Shown here in pieces: positions 25,509 through 33,358 of a stretch of DNA of 64,000 nucleotides. Source of the DNA: Paludibacter sp. UBA6032 (GTDB taxonomy: Bacteria; Bacteroidota; Bacteroidia; Bacteroidales; Paludibacteraceae). The stretch spans positions 205,037 through 269,036 of the forward strand of contig DIZI01000008.1 of the NCBI GenBank assembly GCA_002427885.1, given 5' to 3'. Every line of letters begins with the position of its first letter. Position 1 is the stretch's first letter. Under the pieces are notes generated by a model. The model had not been told where the DNA came from, made no database searches, and saw nothing but the letters and a program-made list of their open reading frames with translations. The translations under genes and the position numbers were made by a program.

Positions 25509-28274
25509 ATGAATAAAATTATATTTTTGGTTTCAATTTTAATCATTCTCTTTTTCACTTCCTGCCAAAGTGATAAAACAGATGGAATTAAAGTAATCGG
25601 TGTTTCACAATGCAGTGATGATGCCTGGCGTCGCTCAATGAACAGCGATATGAAAAGAGAAGCATCGTTTAATCCGGGCGTTAAAATTCAAATTAAAACC
25701 GCACACGACAGCAATCAGCAACAAATTCGCGATATTGAAAGTTTTATTTCTGATGAGGTAGATTTGATTATTGTTTCACCCAACGAGGCTATTCCGCTTA
25801 CACCGGTCATTGAAAAAGCCATGCAAGCCGGTATTCCAGTGGTCCTTGTCGACCGAAAAATCAGTTCGGGCAAATATACTGCATTTGTTGGTGCTGATAA
25901 TTTCCAAATTGGGAAAGAAGTTGGTGTTTACACTGTTAATCTACTCAATGGCAAGGGTAATGTGGCCGAAATTAGGGGTTTGAACGGGTCGACTCCTGAT
26001 TTTGAGCGTCACAATGGATTTACAAGCATCATTAAAAATTATCCGGGAATTCATATTGTTTATCAGGCTGATGGAGGATGGCTCCGAAAACAGGCAAAAG
26101 ATAAAATGACAGAATTTTTGCGAAAAGATATTCCAGTCGATCTGGTTTTTGCACATAACGACGAAATGGCTATTGGTGCACACGAAGCATTGACGGTTTC
26201 GAGTGGAATTAAAAAACCGCTTTTGCTGGGTATTGATGCACTTCCCGGAACTGATGGAGGAATTCAGAAAGTGTTAAGCGGAATTTTAGACGCCACTTTT
26301 ATTTATCCTACAGGTGGCGAAAAAGCCATTCAGACAGCCGTACGGATATTGAAAGACGAACCTTTCGATAGGGAAAATATACTTTATACAGCTGTTGTGG
26401 ATAAAACCAATGCGCGTGTAATCAAGCTACAAACCGACCAGATTATAGAGCATCAGAACCGGATTAGCCAATTGAACAACGTACTAAATGTGAATCTGGA
26501 GAAATACAGCACACAACGCATGATTTTATTCAGTTCGTTGTTGATTCTTTTTTTAATTCTGGTTTTACTGATATTATTAATCCGTGCTTATAGCAGTAAA
26601 AATAAAGCGAATAAAACCCTTGAATCACAGAATATTGCCATCAATAAACAAAAAGAGGAAATTTCGGAACAGCGAGATCAATTAATCGTACTTTCTAAAA
26701 ATCTGGAAGAAGCTACTCAGGAAAAACTGGTTTTCTTTACCAATATTTCGCATGAATTCCGTACACCGCTAACCTTAATTTTGGGTCCGTTGGATAGTTT
26801 GTCTGAAAAAGAAAAATTAAGTTCAGAAGGTAATAGAATGCTTCAACTTATGCGGAAAAACGTTCATGTTTTATTGAAACTGATTGACCAAATTATAGAT
26901 TTCCGCAAGTATGAAAACGGTAAAATGCAAATGTTTTTTACACTCACCGATTTAAAAAGTTTTATCTCTGAAATTTCTGATTCATTTTTGGTTTTTGCAA
27001 AGAAGAAACACATACATTTCTCATTTACGGCTGGTAATGATGATTTTACTTTGTGGTTTGATTCGGACAAAATGGAGAAAATCTGTTACAACCTGCTTTC
27101 GAACGCTTTTAAATTTACGTCTGAAAACGGAAAAATAAAAGTGCATCTTTCCAAAATTGACCTGAATAATGAATTGTTTGCCGAACTCACAATTTCCGAC
27201 TCTGGTGTCGGAATTTCGGAGCAACACATTCACAGTATTTTCGAACGGTTTTTTAAAGTGGATAGCCGTGCATCAGGTTCTGGAATTGGGTTGCATTTGA
27301 CCAAGTCATTGGTTGAAATGCACAACGGAGATATTTCAATTAGAAGCGAGGAGGGTAAAGGAAGTACATTTACGGTTCGGATTCCTTTCCGTCAGAAAGA
27401 AATTACAGTGGTGGAACAATATCCGAAATTTTCATCAAATTCAACCAGAGAAGATGATATGTTGATTCTAGATATGGAGAACGAAACTGTTGAAAAAGTT
27501 AACATGCAAACCGATAAGCCATTGGTTTTAATTGTCGAAGATAATACCGATGTCCGCAGTTATATTAAAAGTCTTTTGCTGGAAAACTTCGAAATTATCG
27601 AAGCAACGAACGGGCAAGCGGGCTTTATAAAAGCAATGAAATTTGTACCCGAACTTATTATCAGTGATGTTTTGATGGATATAATGGATGGTTTTGAACT
27701 GTGTAAGCAAGTTAAGGAAAATCTTTCAACCAGTCATATTCCGGTTATTTTGCTCACTGCTTTTGCACAGGACGAACAACGTGCCATCGGATTTGAATGT
27801 GGCGCAGATGCTTATATTCCAAAACCATTCAACGAAAGTTTGTTGAAAATCCGCGTACGGAAACTGATTGAAAACCGCGAAAAGGTTAAAGCGTATTTCC
27901 AGAAAAACCTCACTTTTGGTGAACGGAAAGAAAATGTGGCCGAAATTGATAAAACGTTTATTGCAAAATTCAGAAAAATTATAGAAGATAAGTTGATTGA
28001 CAGTGATTTGAATGTGGACGAAATTGGCAAAAACCTGGGTCTTTCGCGTGTTCAACTTTATAGGAAAATAAAATCACTTACAAATTATGCCCCTAATGAA
28101 TTGGTGCGCATTATCCGATTGAAAGCTGCAGAACAAATGATAATCAATTCTGAAAAAAGTGTTTCCGAAATTGCTTATGATACAGGATTTTCATCCCCTT
28201 CTTATTTCACAAAATGTTTCAAAGAGTATTTTAATGAAAGTCCGACTGAATATGTAAAAAGAATAAAAATGTAA
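25509..28274 (+). CDS. Hybrid two-component regulator with periplasmic sugar-binding sensor (HTCS)
   Basis: Sensor kinase and DNA-binding regulator in one 921-aa chain. In order: signal/anchor (1-20, ending FFTSCQS), periplasmic binding protein domain of the ribose/galactose type (about 26-310), membrane helix (about 338-361), coiled coil (about 362-408), HisKA with phospho-His 415 in NISHEFRTPL, HATPase (about 510-630; GSGIGLHLTKS), receiver (about 671-790; phospho-Asp 720 in IISDVLMD, Lys in IPKPF) and AraC-type HTH (about 815-921). The layout equals that of the fructose-sensing regulator of the B. thetaiotaomicron levan locus, so fructose sensing is inferred. Likely binds the boxes at 12482 and 21177. 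Confidence 0.93.
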   Translation: MNKIIFLVSILIILFFTSCQSDKTDGIKVIGVSQCSDDAWRRSMNSDMKREASFNPGVKIQIKTAHDSNQQQIRDIESFISDEVDLIIVSPNEAIPLTPVIEKAMQAGIPVVLVDRKISSGKYTAFVGADNFQIGKEVGVYTVNLLNGKGNVAEIRGLNGSTPDFERHNGFTSIIKNYPGIHIVYQADGGWLRKQAKDKMTEFLRKDIPVDLVFAHNDEMAIGAHEALTVSSGIKKPLLLGIDALPGTDGGIQKVLSGILDATFIYPTGGEKAIQTAVRILKDEPFDRENILYTAVVDKTNARVIKLQTDQIIEHQNRISQLNNVLNVNLEKYSTQRMILFSSLLILFLILVLLILLIRAYSSKNKANKTLESQNIAINKQKEEISEQRDQLIVLSKNLEEATQEKLVFFTNISHEFRTPLTLILGPLDSLSEKEKLSSEGNRMLQLMRKNVHVLLKLIDQIIDFRKYENGKMQMFFTLTDLKSFISEISDSFLVFAKKKHIHFSFTAGNDDFTLWFDSDKMEKICYNLLSNAFKFTSENGKIKVHLSKIDLNNELFAELTISDSGVGISEQHIHSIFERFFKVDSRASGSGIGLHLTKSLVEMHNGDISIRSEEGKGSTFTVRIPFRQKEITVVEQYPKFSSNSTREDDMLILDMENETVEKVNMQTDKPLVLIVEDNTDVRSYIKSLLLENFEIIEATNGQAGFIKAMKFVPELIISDVLMDIMDGFELCKQVKENLSTSHIPVILLTAFAQDEQRAIGFECGADAYIPKPFNESLLKIRVRKLIENREKVKAYFQKNLTFGERKENVAEIDKTFIAKFRKIIEDKLIDSDLNVDEIGKNLGLSRVQLYRKIKSLTNYAPNELVRIIRLKAAEQMIINSEKSVSEIAYDTGFSSPSYFTKCFKEYFNESPTEYVKRIKM

Positions 28275-28284
28275 ATTTTGAATT

Positions 28285-28773
28285 ATGTATGATGATCAGG
28301 AAAATGAATCCGACCGGATTGAATTATTAGCTATTTTCAAAAAGGGTTATGAAATCCTTGAAGTAGTCCGTCAAATTGCCGATCTGATATCAGATGAAGA
28401 TGAACATCTCATTCATATAAAGCAATTTATGCTTGAAGATGCACATATGCTGACAGCAAAAGTCGCAGCTGCAGAAGGTGGTGATTTATATGATATCCGA
28501 ATGGAAAATGCGGCTATTATCAGAAAATCGGCACAAAGTTTAATGCTGTACAATCATTCATTGGAGATGCTTGGCTTTGAGCATGTCGAATATTATTCTA
28601 TTGTGCGGAATTTGATTGAAGAATACCGGCTGTTATTTATCGATTGGGTAGCGGGTTTTGATAAATGGAATTATATTATCGATCGTTGGGGCTTGTTTAA
28701 TCCTCCCGGAGTAGGACCTTTTGATGTTGATTCGAATGATACTTTTTTTGATAATGACGAAGATGAGTTTTAA
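28285..28773 (+). CDS. Hypothetical acidic protein
   Basis: A 162-aa protein I do not recognise. It is strongly acidic at both ends, mostly helical in the middle (about 12-125), and has an aromatic-rich stretch with DWVAGFDKWNYIIDRWGLF before a disordered acidic tail ending DNDEDEF. There is no signal peptide or membrane segment. It starts 10 bases after the hybrid regulator, so it may be co-transcribed, and it converges with the acetyltransferase gene. Codon use looks like that of its neighbours. Confidence 0.65.
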   Translation: MYDDQENESDRIELLAIFKKGYEILEVVRQIADLISDEDEHLIHIKQFMLEDAHMLTAKVAAAEGGDLYDIRMENAAIIRKSAQSLMLYNHSLEMLGFEHVEYYSIVRNLIEEYRLLFIDWVAGFDKWNYIIDRWGLFNPPGVGPFDVDSNDTFFDNDEDEF

Positions 28774-28806
28774 AACCTGAAATGTGATTTATAACGCATT
28801 AATAAC

Positions 28807-29175
28807 TTATTCCCGGTTATTTAATGGTTTATAAAATTCCCGGTAGGTCGTGTTGTTGGAATAGAAATGGAGGCGTTCAAGCATTCCGGCAGAAGTTTTG
28901 TATCCGTAAGCAAGTATAGCTGTTACACCGGTTTCTTTACAAACTTTCTCAAATTCCTGATATAGTTTAATGCCGATAATGCTGTTCTGAAATTCCTTTT
29001 TTACGGCACAAAACCAAATCATGATCCCTCCGCTGACCATTTTTTCACCACTGATAAAGCCTTTAATTTGTCCTTCGTTTTCGTACACCAGCGTCAGACA
29101 ACGTTCATTCATTACAAGTTGTTCTATCCATGAGCGGTCATATGGAACGTTGTCATCGTATTTGAATGGTTCCAT
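28807..29175 (-). CDS. GNAT-type acetyltransferase, start codon unclear
   Basis: A 122-aa frame from the first ATG, lacking the first strand and helix expected of a GNAT. The upstream bases continue in frame with typical GNAT N-terminal sequence (SIRKASAEDIDLIHHILD) back to an in-frame TAA at 29253-29251, but contain no ATG, GTG or TTG. An ATT at 29244 or CTG at 29241 could start a protein of about 144 aa. Either a non-standard start is used, or the start was lost and the gene is decaying. The acyl-CoA loop region (FQNSIIGIKLYQEFEKVC) lacks the classical Q/RxxGxG/A. The substrate is unknown. Confidence 0.6.
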   Translation of the reverse strand: MEPFKYDDNVPYDRSWIEQLVMNERCLTLVYENEGQIKGFISGEKMVSGGIMIWFCAVKKEFQNSIIGIKLYQEFEKVCKETGVTAILAYGYKTSAGMLERLHFYSNNTTYREFYKPLNNRE

Positions 29176-29335
29176 ATCCAGAATGTGGTGAATAAGGTCA
29201 ATATCTTCGGCTGAAGCTTTTCGGATAGATTTGTTTTTCAGAATAGAGTTTTATAAGCTTAAAAGAATATCCTTACATTATTCTAGCATTTTTTTTGTTT
29301 TAAATTATCTATATTTCAACTTATATTACAGTTAT

Positions 29336-30151
29336 TCATGCCATTTTATAAACTATATCTTTTACCCATTGTGCCCAATCCGACTGACTTTTCGATTTGT
29401 CGAAAGTTTGCCACGGAATCGGTTTACCAATGCGAATGCTAAAATGGCTTCCTCTTTGTTTATACATTTCATCAACCAGGTATAACATTTCAATATTCAG
29501 TTTAATCCCCAGAAATTTACGTAGGTTAGCTAAATTATAAAAGAAATTCGAGTTACGTCCTTCAAAATAGATTGGAACTACATCCCGTTGATATTGAACT
29601 GCTTTACTGATAAAGTTTTTTTTCCATTCCAAATCGCATATTTTCCCATTGATTTTGCGCGAGCAGATTCCTGCGGGGTAAGTAAGCAGATGATCATCAG
29701 ATTCATACAGTTCCTGCATCATCTCGGCATGGCCTTTACTTTGCGAACCTACTTTATTGACAGGAATGAACATGTCTTCCATAGGTTTCAGATTCATAAG
29801 AATGTCATTTGAGAAAAAACGTATTTTCCCATCGTATTCTTTTCCAAGTAAATAACCGGTTGTTATACCATCTAATCCTCCCAAAGGATGATTTCCTGCA
29901 AAAATATATTTTCCCCCTTTCGGTAGATTTTCTTTTCCTTCAATGCTTGTTGTAACATTCAGATATTCGAAAGCCGATTCAATAAATTCCAGATTTTTTT
30001 TATCAGGATATTGAATGAAAAAATCGTTTAATTCATTTTCGTGAACAATTCGTCTTAAATAATTGACTAAAAATTTTGGGACTTTTGTCCTTGGAGCTTT
30101 GTCCTTAAGAACTTTTGCAATATCAATTTTTATTAGTTTCTCTGAATTCAT
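29336..30151 (-). CDS. PlsC-like (LPLAT) acyltransferase, copy 2
   Basis: A 271-aa cytoplasmic-face acyltransferase of the hemolysin-like group of lysophospholipid acyltransferases. The catalytic block reads FAGNHPLGGLDG, a histidine and aspartate separated by five residues instead of the classical four; this spacing is typical of the Bacteroidetes subfamily. Further blocks are MFIPVNKVGSQSKGH and VVPIYFEGRNSNFFYNLANL. It resembles O-acyltransferases of glycine/ornithine-lipid synthesis as well as glycerolipid enzymes, so the acceptor is open. It is a close paralogue of the gene just upstream (51 bases apart). Confidence 0.8.
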   Translation of the reverse strand: MNSEKLIKIDIAKVLKDKAPRTKVPKFLVNYLRRIVHENELNDFFIQYPDKKNLEFIESAFEYLNVTTSIEGKENLPKGGKYIFAGNHPLGGLDGITTGYLLGKEYDGKIRFFSNDILMNLKPMEDMFIPVNKVGSQSKGHAEMMQELYESDDHLLTYPAGICSRKINGKICDLEWKKNFISKAVQYQRDVVPIYFEGRNSNFFYNLANLRKFLGIKLNIEMLYLVDEMYKQRGSHFSIRIGKPIPWQTFDKSKSQSDWAQWVKDIVYKMA

Positions 30152-30202
30152 GGATAAGACGCTCTGTTAGGTTAATTTTGTATTAGAAATGCAAAGTGTA
30201 AA

Positions 30203-31027
30203 TCATGTGGATTTAATTCTGTATGTGATTTCTCTGACCCATTCGGCCCAATGTGACTGACTCCTCGATTTATCAAAAGTTTGCCAGGGAATCGGTTTCC
30301 CGATATTGATAGTAAAATGATTCCCTTTTTGTTTAAACATTTCATTGGGGAGAAACATCATTTCAATATTGACTTTTATCCCTAAAAACTTGCGAATTCT
30401 GGCCAGATTGTAAAAGAAGTTTGAATTCCGTCCTTCAAAAAAAATAGGGACTACATCCCGCTGGTATTGAATGGCCTTACTGATAAAACTTTTTTTCCAA
30501 TCCATGTCTACAATTTTACCGTTTACTTTCCTTGAACACATTCCCGATGGAAATGTAATTAAATGATCTTCAGAATCAAAGAAACTTTGCAGACTTTCGG
30601 CATGGCTTTTACCCTGGCTTCCTACTTTATTTACAGGAATAAACATCTCCCGCAAAGGTTCTACGTTCATTAATAAATCGTTCGTAAAAAGCTTTACTTT
30701 TCCGCTATATTCACGTCCTAACATTAACCCGATAGTTAATCCATCGAGTCCGCCAAGGGGATGATTACTCGCAAATATATATTTGCCGTTTGCCGGAGGT
30801 AGATTCTCTTTGCCCGAAATACCGGTAGTAACATTAAACAGCCGGAGACTTGCTTCAATAAAGTCAAGGTTCTTTTTGTTTAAATTATCTGCGAATAATT
30901 GATTAAACTCCTTTTCATGAATGATGCGGCGTAAATAGTTCACAATAAATCCCGGGATTTTGGTCTTAGGTGCTTTGTCTTTCAGCACTTTCGCTATATC
31001 AATTTTAATTATCTCATTTGAATACAT
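30203..31027 (-). CDS. PlsC-like (LPLAT) acyltransferase, copy 1
   Basis: A 274-aa paralogue of the following gene, with about two thirds identical residues. It carries the same FASNHPLGGLDG catalytic block, the MFIPVNKVGSQGKSH block and VVPIFFEGRNSNFFYNLARI. The N-terminal segment IIKIDIAKVLKDKAPKTKIPGFIVNYLRRIIHE is nearly shared with its partner. Both copies appear intact and the pair is probably one transcription unit from the TACATTTG element at 31063-31070. Possible role: acylation of amino-acid lipids (GlsA-like) or of lysophosphatidate; not resolvable from sequence alone. Confidence 0.8.
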   Translation of the reverse strand: MYSNEIIKIDIAKVLKDKAPKTKIPGFIVNYLRRIIHEKEFNQLFADNLNKKNLDFIEASLRLFNVTTGISGKENLPPANGKYIFASNHPLGGLDGLTIGLMLGREYSGKVKLFTNDLLMNVEPLREMFIPVNKVGSQGKSHAESLQSFFDSEDHLITFPSGMCSRKVNGKIVDMDWKKSFISKAIQYQRDVVPIFFEGRNSNFFYNLARIRKFLGIKVNIEMMFLPNEMFKQKGNHFTINIGKPIPWQTFDKSRSQSHWAEWVREITYRIKST

Positions 31028-31062
31028 GTTGTACCTTAAATCTGTTTTTTTTTGAATGAATG

Positions 31063-31070
31063 CAAATGTA
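31063..31070 (-). promoter_or_regulatory. Putative -7 element for the acyltransferase pair
   Basis: On the minus strand TACATTTG fits TAnnTTTG, 35 bases before the ATG. No clear -33 partner. The rest of the 364-base gap between 31028 and 31391 contains AT-rich DNA, one reverse-oriented GTGGGGGAAT-like site near 31153-31162, and the mraZ promoter; no gene is seen. Confidence 0.45.
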
Positions 31071-31322
31071 CTAAAAAAGAGTAAATCTGGGAATGTGAAA
31101 TATTTATTTTCTACTATCTCAAATCTACATTCACAAAATTACATTATTTAAAAAATATTCCCCCACATTAATGTAATTCCATTGTGTTATTAGCTGAATA
31201 TTTCTAAAAATTTGATATATTGCTATTTGATTGCTTTTGAGTAATTTTTTATCGGTTTACAAACTGTTCATAAGTTGTTCAAAATACACATATTTAACGT
31301 TGAAAATTGTTGATAATTTTTT

Positions 31323-31364
31323 AGTGGGGAATAGTGGGGAATCTGATTTAATTTCATACTTTTA
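31323..31364 (+). promoter_or_regulatory. MraZ-box operator and promoter of the division cluster
   Basis: Two exact, adjacent copies of the decamer AGTGGGGAAT (31323-31332 and 31333-31342) match the known MraZ site, direct repeats of GTGGG spaced by five bases. A -7-like TACTTTTA lies at 31357-31364. The arrangement indicates autoregulation of mraZ and the operon behind it. Confidence 0.8.
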
Positions 31365-31391
31365 CAGTTGTAAAAATGAACTCAATAAAAT

Positions 31392-31856
31392 ATGTCAACA
31401 TTTATAGGTAAATACGATGCAAAAGCCGATGTGAAGGGAAGAATATTCATTCCTTCTACTTATCGAAAGGTATTGCCTGACGGTGAGAAAGAACGGGTTG
31501 TAATGAGAAAGGATGCTGAGAACGAGTGTCTTATTCTGTTTCCTGAAAATGTTTGGAATAAAAAAGTGAGTGATTTGCAAAGTAATCTCGATGAATGGAA
31601 TCCGGTAGATCAGCTTTTATTAATGCAATTTGTCTCAGATGCAGAATGGTTGGATATTGATTCACAGGGTCGTATCTTGATTTCTAAAAAGAATCTCCAG
31701 GCTATCGGAGTAGATAATTCAGAAGTATTATTTGTGGGATTGGTAGACCGGATAGCAGTCTGGAGCAAATCACGTTATGAGCAATCAAAAATGTCTTCGC
31801 CCGATTTTGCAGCTTTGCTTAAAGATAGAATGATGAAGAAACCCCTAACCCTTTAA
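31392..31856 (+). CDS. mraZ: Transcriptional regulator MraZ
   Basis: AbrB-fold DNA-binding protein that autoregulates the division and cell wall cluster. The 154-aa product has two SpoVT/AbrB-like halves: IGKYDAKADVKGRIFIPSTYRK (start about residue 5) and WLDIDSQGRILISKKNLQA (about 92-110). Two adjacent GTGGG boxes precede the gene. Its last six codons and stop (KKPLTL) are written by a C4/G4 repeat, so the natural C-terminus has probably been replaced. Confidence 0.94.
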   Translation: MSTFIGKYDAKADVKGRIFIPSTYRKVLPDGEKERVVMRKDAENECLILFPENVWNKKVSDLQSNLDEWNPVDQLLLMQFVSDAEWLDIDSQGRILISKKNLQAIGVDNSEVLFVGLVDRIAVWSKSRYEQSKMSSPDFAALLKDRMMKKPLTL

Positions 31857-31862
31857 GGGGAA
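31841..31862 (+). repeat. C4/G4 repeat forming the mraZ stop, upstream arm of the rsmH pair
   Basis: ACCCCTAACCCTTTAAGGGG closely matches the family core and contains the mraZ TAA stop. It is the inverted partner of the copy at 31937-31958, with 74 bases between them that hold the rsmH start codon. Confidence 0.8.
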
Positions 31863-31891
31863 TGAAGTTAGTTTAAACTTCATAAAATCAA

Positions 31892-32854
31892 ATGAATATG
31901 TTGTTAAAGAAAAATACATCAAACGTGAGCAATGCAGTTCCCCTTCAGGGGGAAGGGATCTACCATATTCCCGCCTTGTTGAATGAAACCATTGATGGTT
32001 TGAATATCCATCCGGATGGGGTTTATGTTGATGTGACTTTCGGTGGTGGAGGACATTCGCGTGAGATATTGGCCCGGTTAGGTAAAAAAGGCAAATTGAT
32101 TGGTTTTGATCAGGATGAAGATGCATTGAAAAATGTGATAAAAGATCCCCGCTTTATTTTTGTAAAGAGTAATTTTAGTTACCTGAAGAATTTCCTCCGC
32201 TATCATAATATCGAAAAAGTTGATGGAATTTTAGCTGATTTAGGTGTGTCATCCCATCACTTCGATGAAGCTGAACGTGGATTCTCATTCCGTTTTGATG
32301 GAGCACTGGATATGCGAATGAATACCAAATCGCCTCTGACTGCTGCAGTTTTACTTAATACCTATTCTGAGGAAAAACTGGCCGATGTATTTTATTTATA
32401 CGGAGAGTTACACAATTCCCGCAAGATTGCCCGAACTATTGTGAATGCCAGGACCCAGGCTCCGTTTAATCGTATTTTTCCATTTATTGAAGTGTTGAAA
32501 CCTTTTTTTGGAAGAGAAAAGGAGAAAAAAGATATGGCCCGGGTTTTTCAGGCATTGCGCATTGAAGTGAATAAAGAAATGGATGTATTGAAATCATTAT
32601 TGGAACAAAGTCTGGAAGTACTGAATCCGGAAGGTCGCCTGGTGGTATTGACTTATCATTCGTTGGAAGACCGTTTAGTGAAAAACTTTATACGAAGCGG
32701 AAATTTTGAAGGTAAAATTGAGAAAGATTTTTACGGGAATGTGCTTTCTCCCATGAAAGCGATTAATAATAAGGTAATTGTGGCTGATAAAGCTGAAATT
32801 GAAAGCAATCCACGATCCCGAAGTGCAAAACTCAGGATCGCGGAATTGAAGTGA
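31892..32854 (+). CDS. rsmH: 16S rRNA m4C1402 methyltransferase
   Basis: SAM-dependent N4-methylation of C1402 in 16S rRNA. The 320-aa protein has the SAM site YVDVTFGGGGHSREIL (about 45-60), LIGFDQDEDAL, ILADLGVSSHHFDEAERGFSF and the C-terminal VLTYHSLEDRLVKNF and NPRSRSAKLRIAEL. The conserved enzyme normally begins at IYHIPALL; here it has about 22 extra N-terminal residues ending VPLQGEG (16-22), encoded by a C4/G4 repeat. An alternative start downstream of the repeat is not seen before the conserved core. Second gene of the dcw cluster. Confidence 0.94.
   Translation: MNMLLKKNTSNVSNAVPLQGEGIYHIPALLNETIDGLNIHPDGVYVDVTFGGGGHSREILARLGKKGKLIGFDQDEDALKNVIKDPRFIFVKSNFSYLKNFLRYHNIEKVDGILADLGVSSHHFDEAERGFSFRFDGALDMRMNTKSPLTAAVLLNTYSEEKLADVFYLYGELHNSRKIARTIVNARTQAPFNRIFPFIEVLKPFFGREKEKKDMARVFQALRIEVNKEMDVLKSLLEQSLEVLNPEGRLVVLTYHSLEDRLVKNFIRSGNFEGKIEKDFYGNVLSPMKAINNKVIVADKAEIESNPRSRSAKLRIAELK
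31937..31958 (+). repeat. C4/G4 repeat read in frame in rsmH
   Basis: GTTCCCCTTCAGGGGGAAGG, opposite in orientation to the copy at 31841. In the rsmH frame the family consensus (CTT TAG) would be a stop; here it is CTT CAG. Confidence 0.8.
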
Positions 32855-32860
32855 AGAAAT

Positions 32861-32967
32861 AGTAAATAGTTTATAGTAAATAGTTTATAGTAAATAGTTT
32901 ATAGTAAATAGTTTATAGTAAGTAGTTTATAGTATATAGTAAATAATTGTAAATAGTAAATAGTAAA
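32861..32967 (+). repeat. 14-bp tandem repeat between rsmH and ftsL
   Basis: Five head-to-tail copies of AGTAAATAGTTTAT (32861-32930, the fifth with one change), followed by decayed units up to the ftsL start codon. Copy number is probably variable. No coding function is seen. Confidence 0.88.
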
Positions 32968-32968
32968 G

Positions 32969-33358
32969 ATGTCCTGGTTCAGAAAAATAGTAGATGCCAT
33001 TCGTGGAAGCGAAGATTTCTCGGATATTAAATCGAGTACAATTCGTGACATTCTGAATGGAGAGATATTATCCAAGAATTTTTTCAGGAAACAATATGGT
33101 TTGATAATTATGATTGCTTTTTTAGCCTTTTTCTATGTAGATAACAGGTTTGCGTGTGAAACACAATTGGCAAAGGAAATTGAATTAAAGAAGAAAATAC
33201 AGGATTTGAAGTATGAATCACTCACTATTTCTGCCGAATTGATGGAAATAAGCCGTCAATCAAGTGTGCTTGGTATGGTGAAATCGGAAAATCTACAATT
33301 AATAGAATCGGATATACCTCCGGTTGTAATTGAAGAAGATAGTATACAAAAAAAATAG
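32969..33358 (+). CDS. ftsL: FtsL-like cell division protein
   Basis: Bitopic divisome protein, 129 aa: cytoplasmic N-terminus (about 1-45), one membrane helix (about 46-64, GLIIMIAFLAFFYVDNRFA) and a periplasmic coiled coil (about 66-110) leading to a short acidic tail. Low sequence conservation is usual for FtsL, and the assignment relies on topology and position between rsmH and ftsI. Its stop codon is immediately followed by the ftsI ATG. It would bridge FtsQ and FtsWI at the septum. Confidence 0.82.
   Translation: MSWFRKIVDAIRGSEDFSDIKSSTIRDILNGEILSKNFFRKQYGLIIMIAFLAFFYVDNRFACETQLAKEIELKKKIQDLKYESLTISAELMEISRQSSVLGMVKSENLQLIESDIPPVVIEEDSIQKK

Noticed and set aside
32861..32967. CRISPR array
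   Set aside because: The units are 14 bp and directly adjacent, with no spacers and no cas genes.
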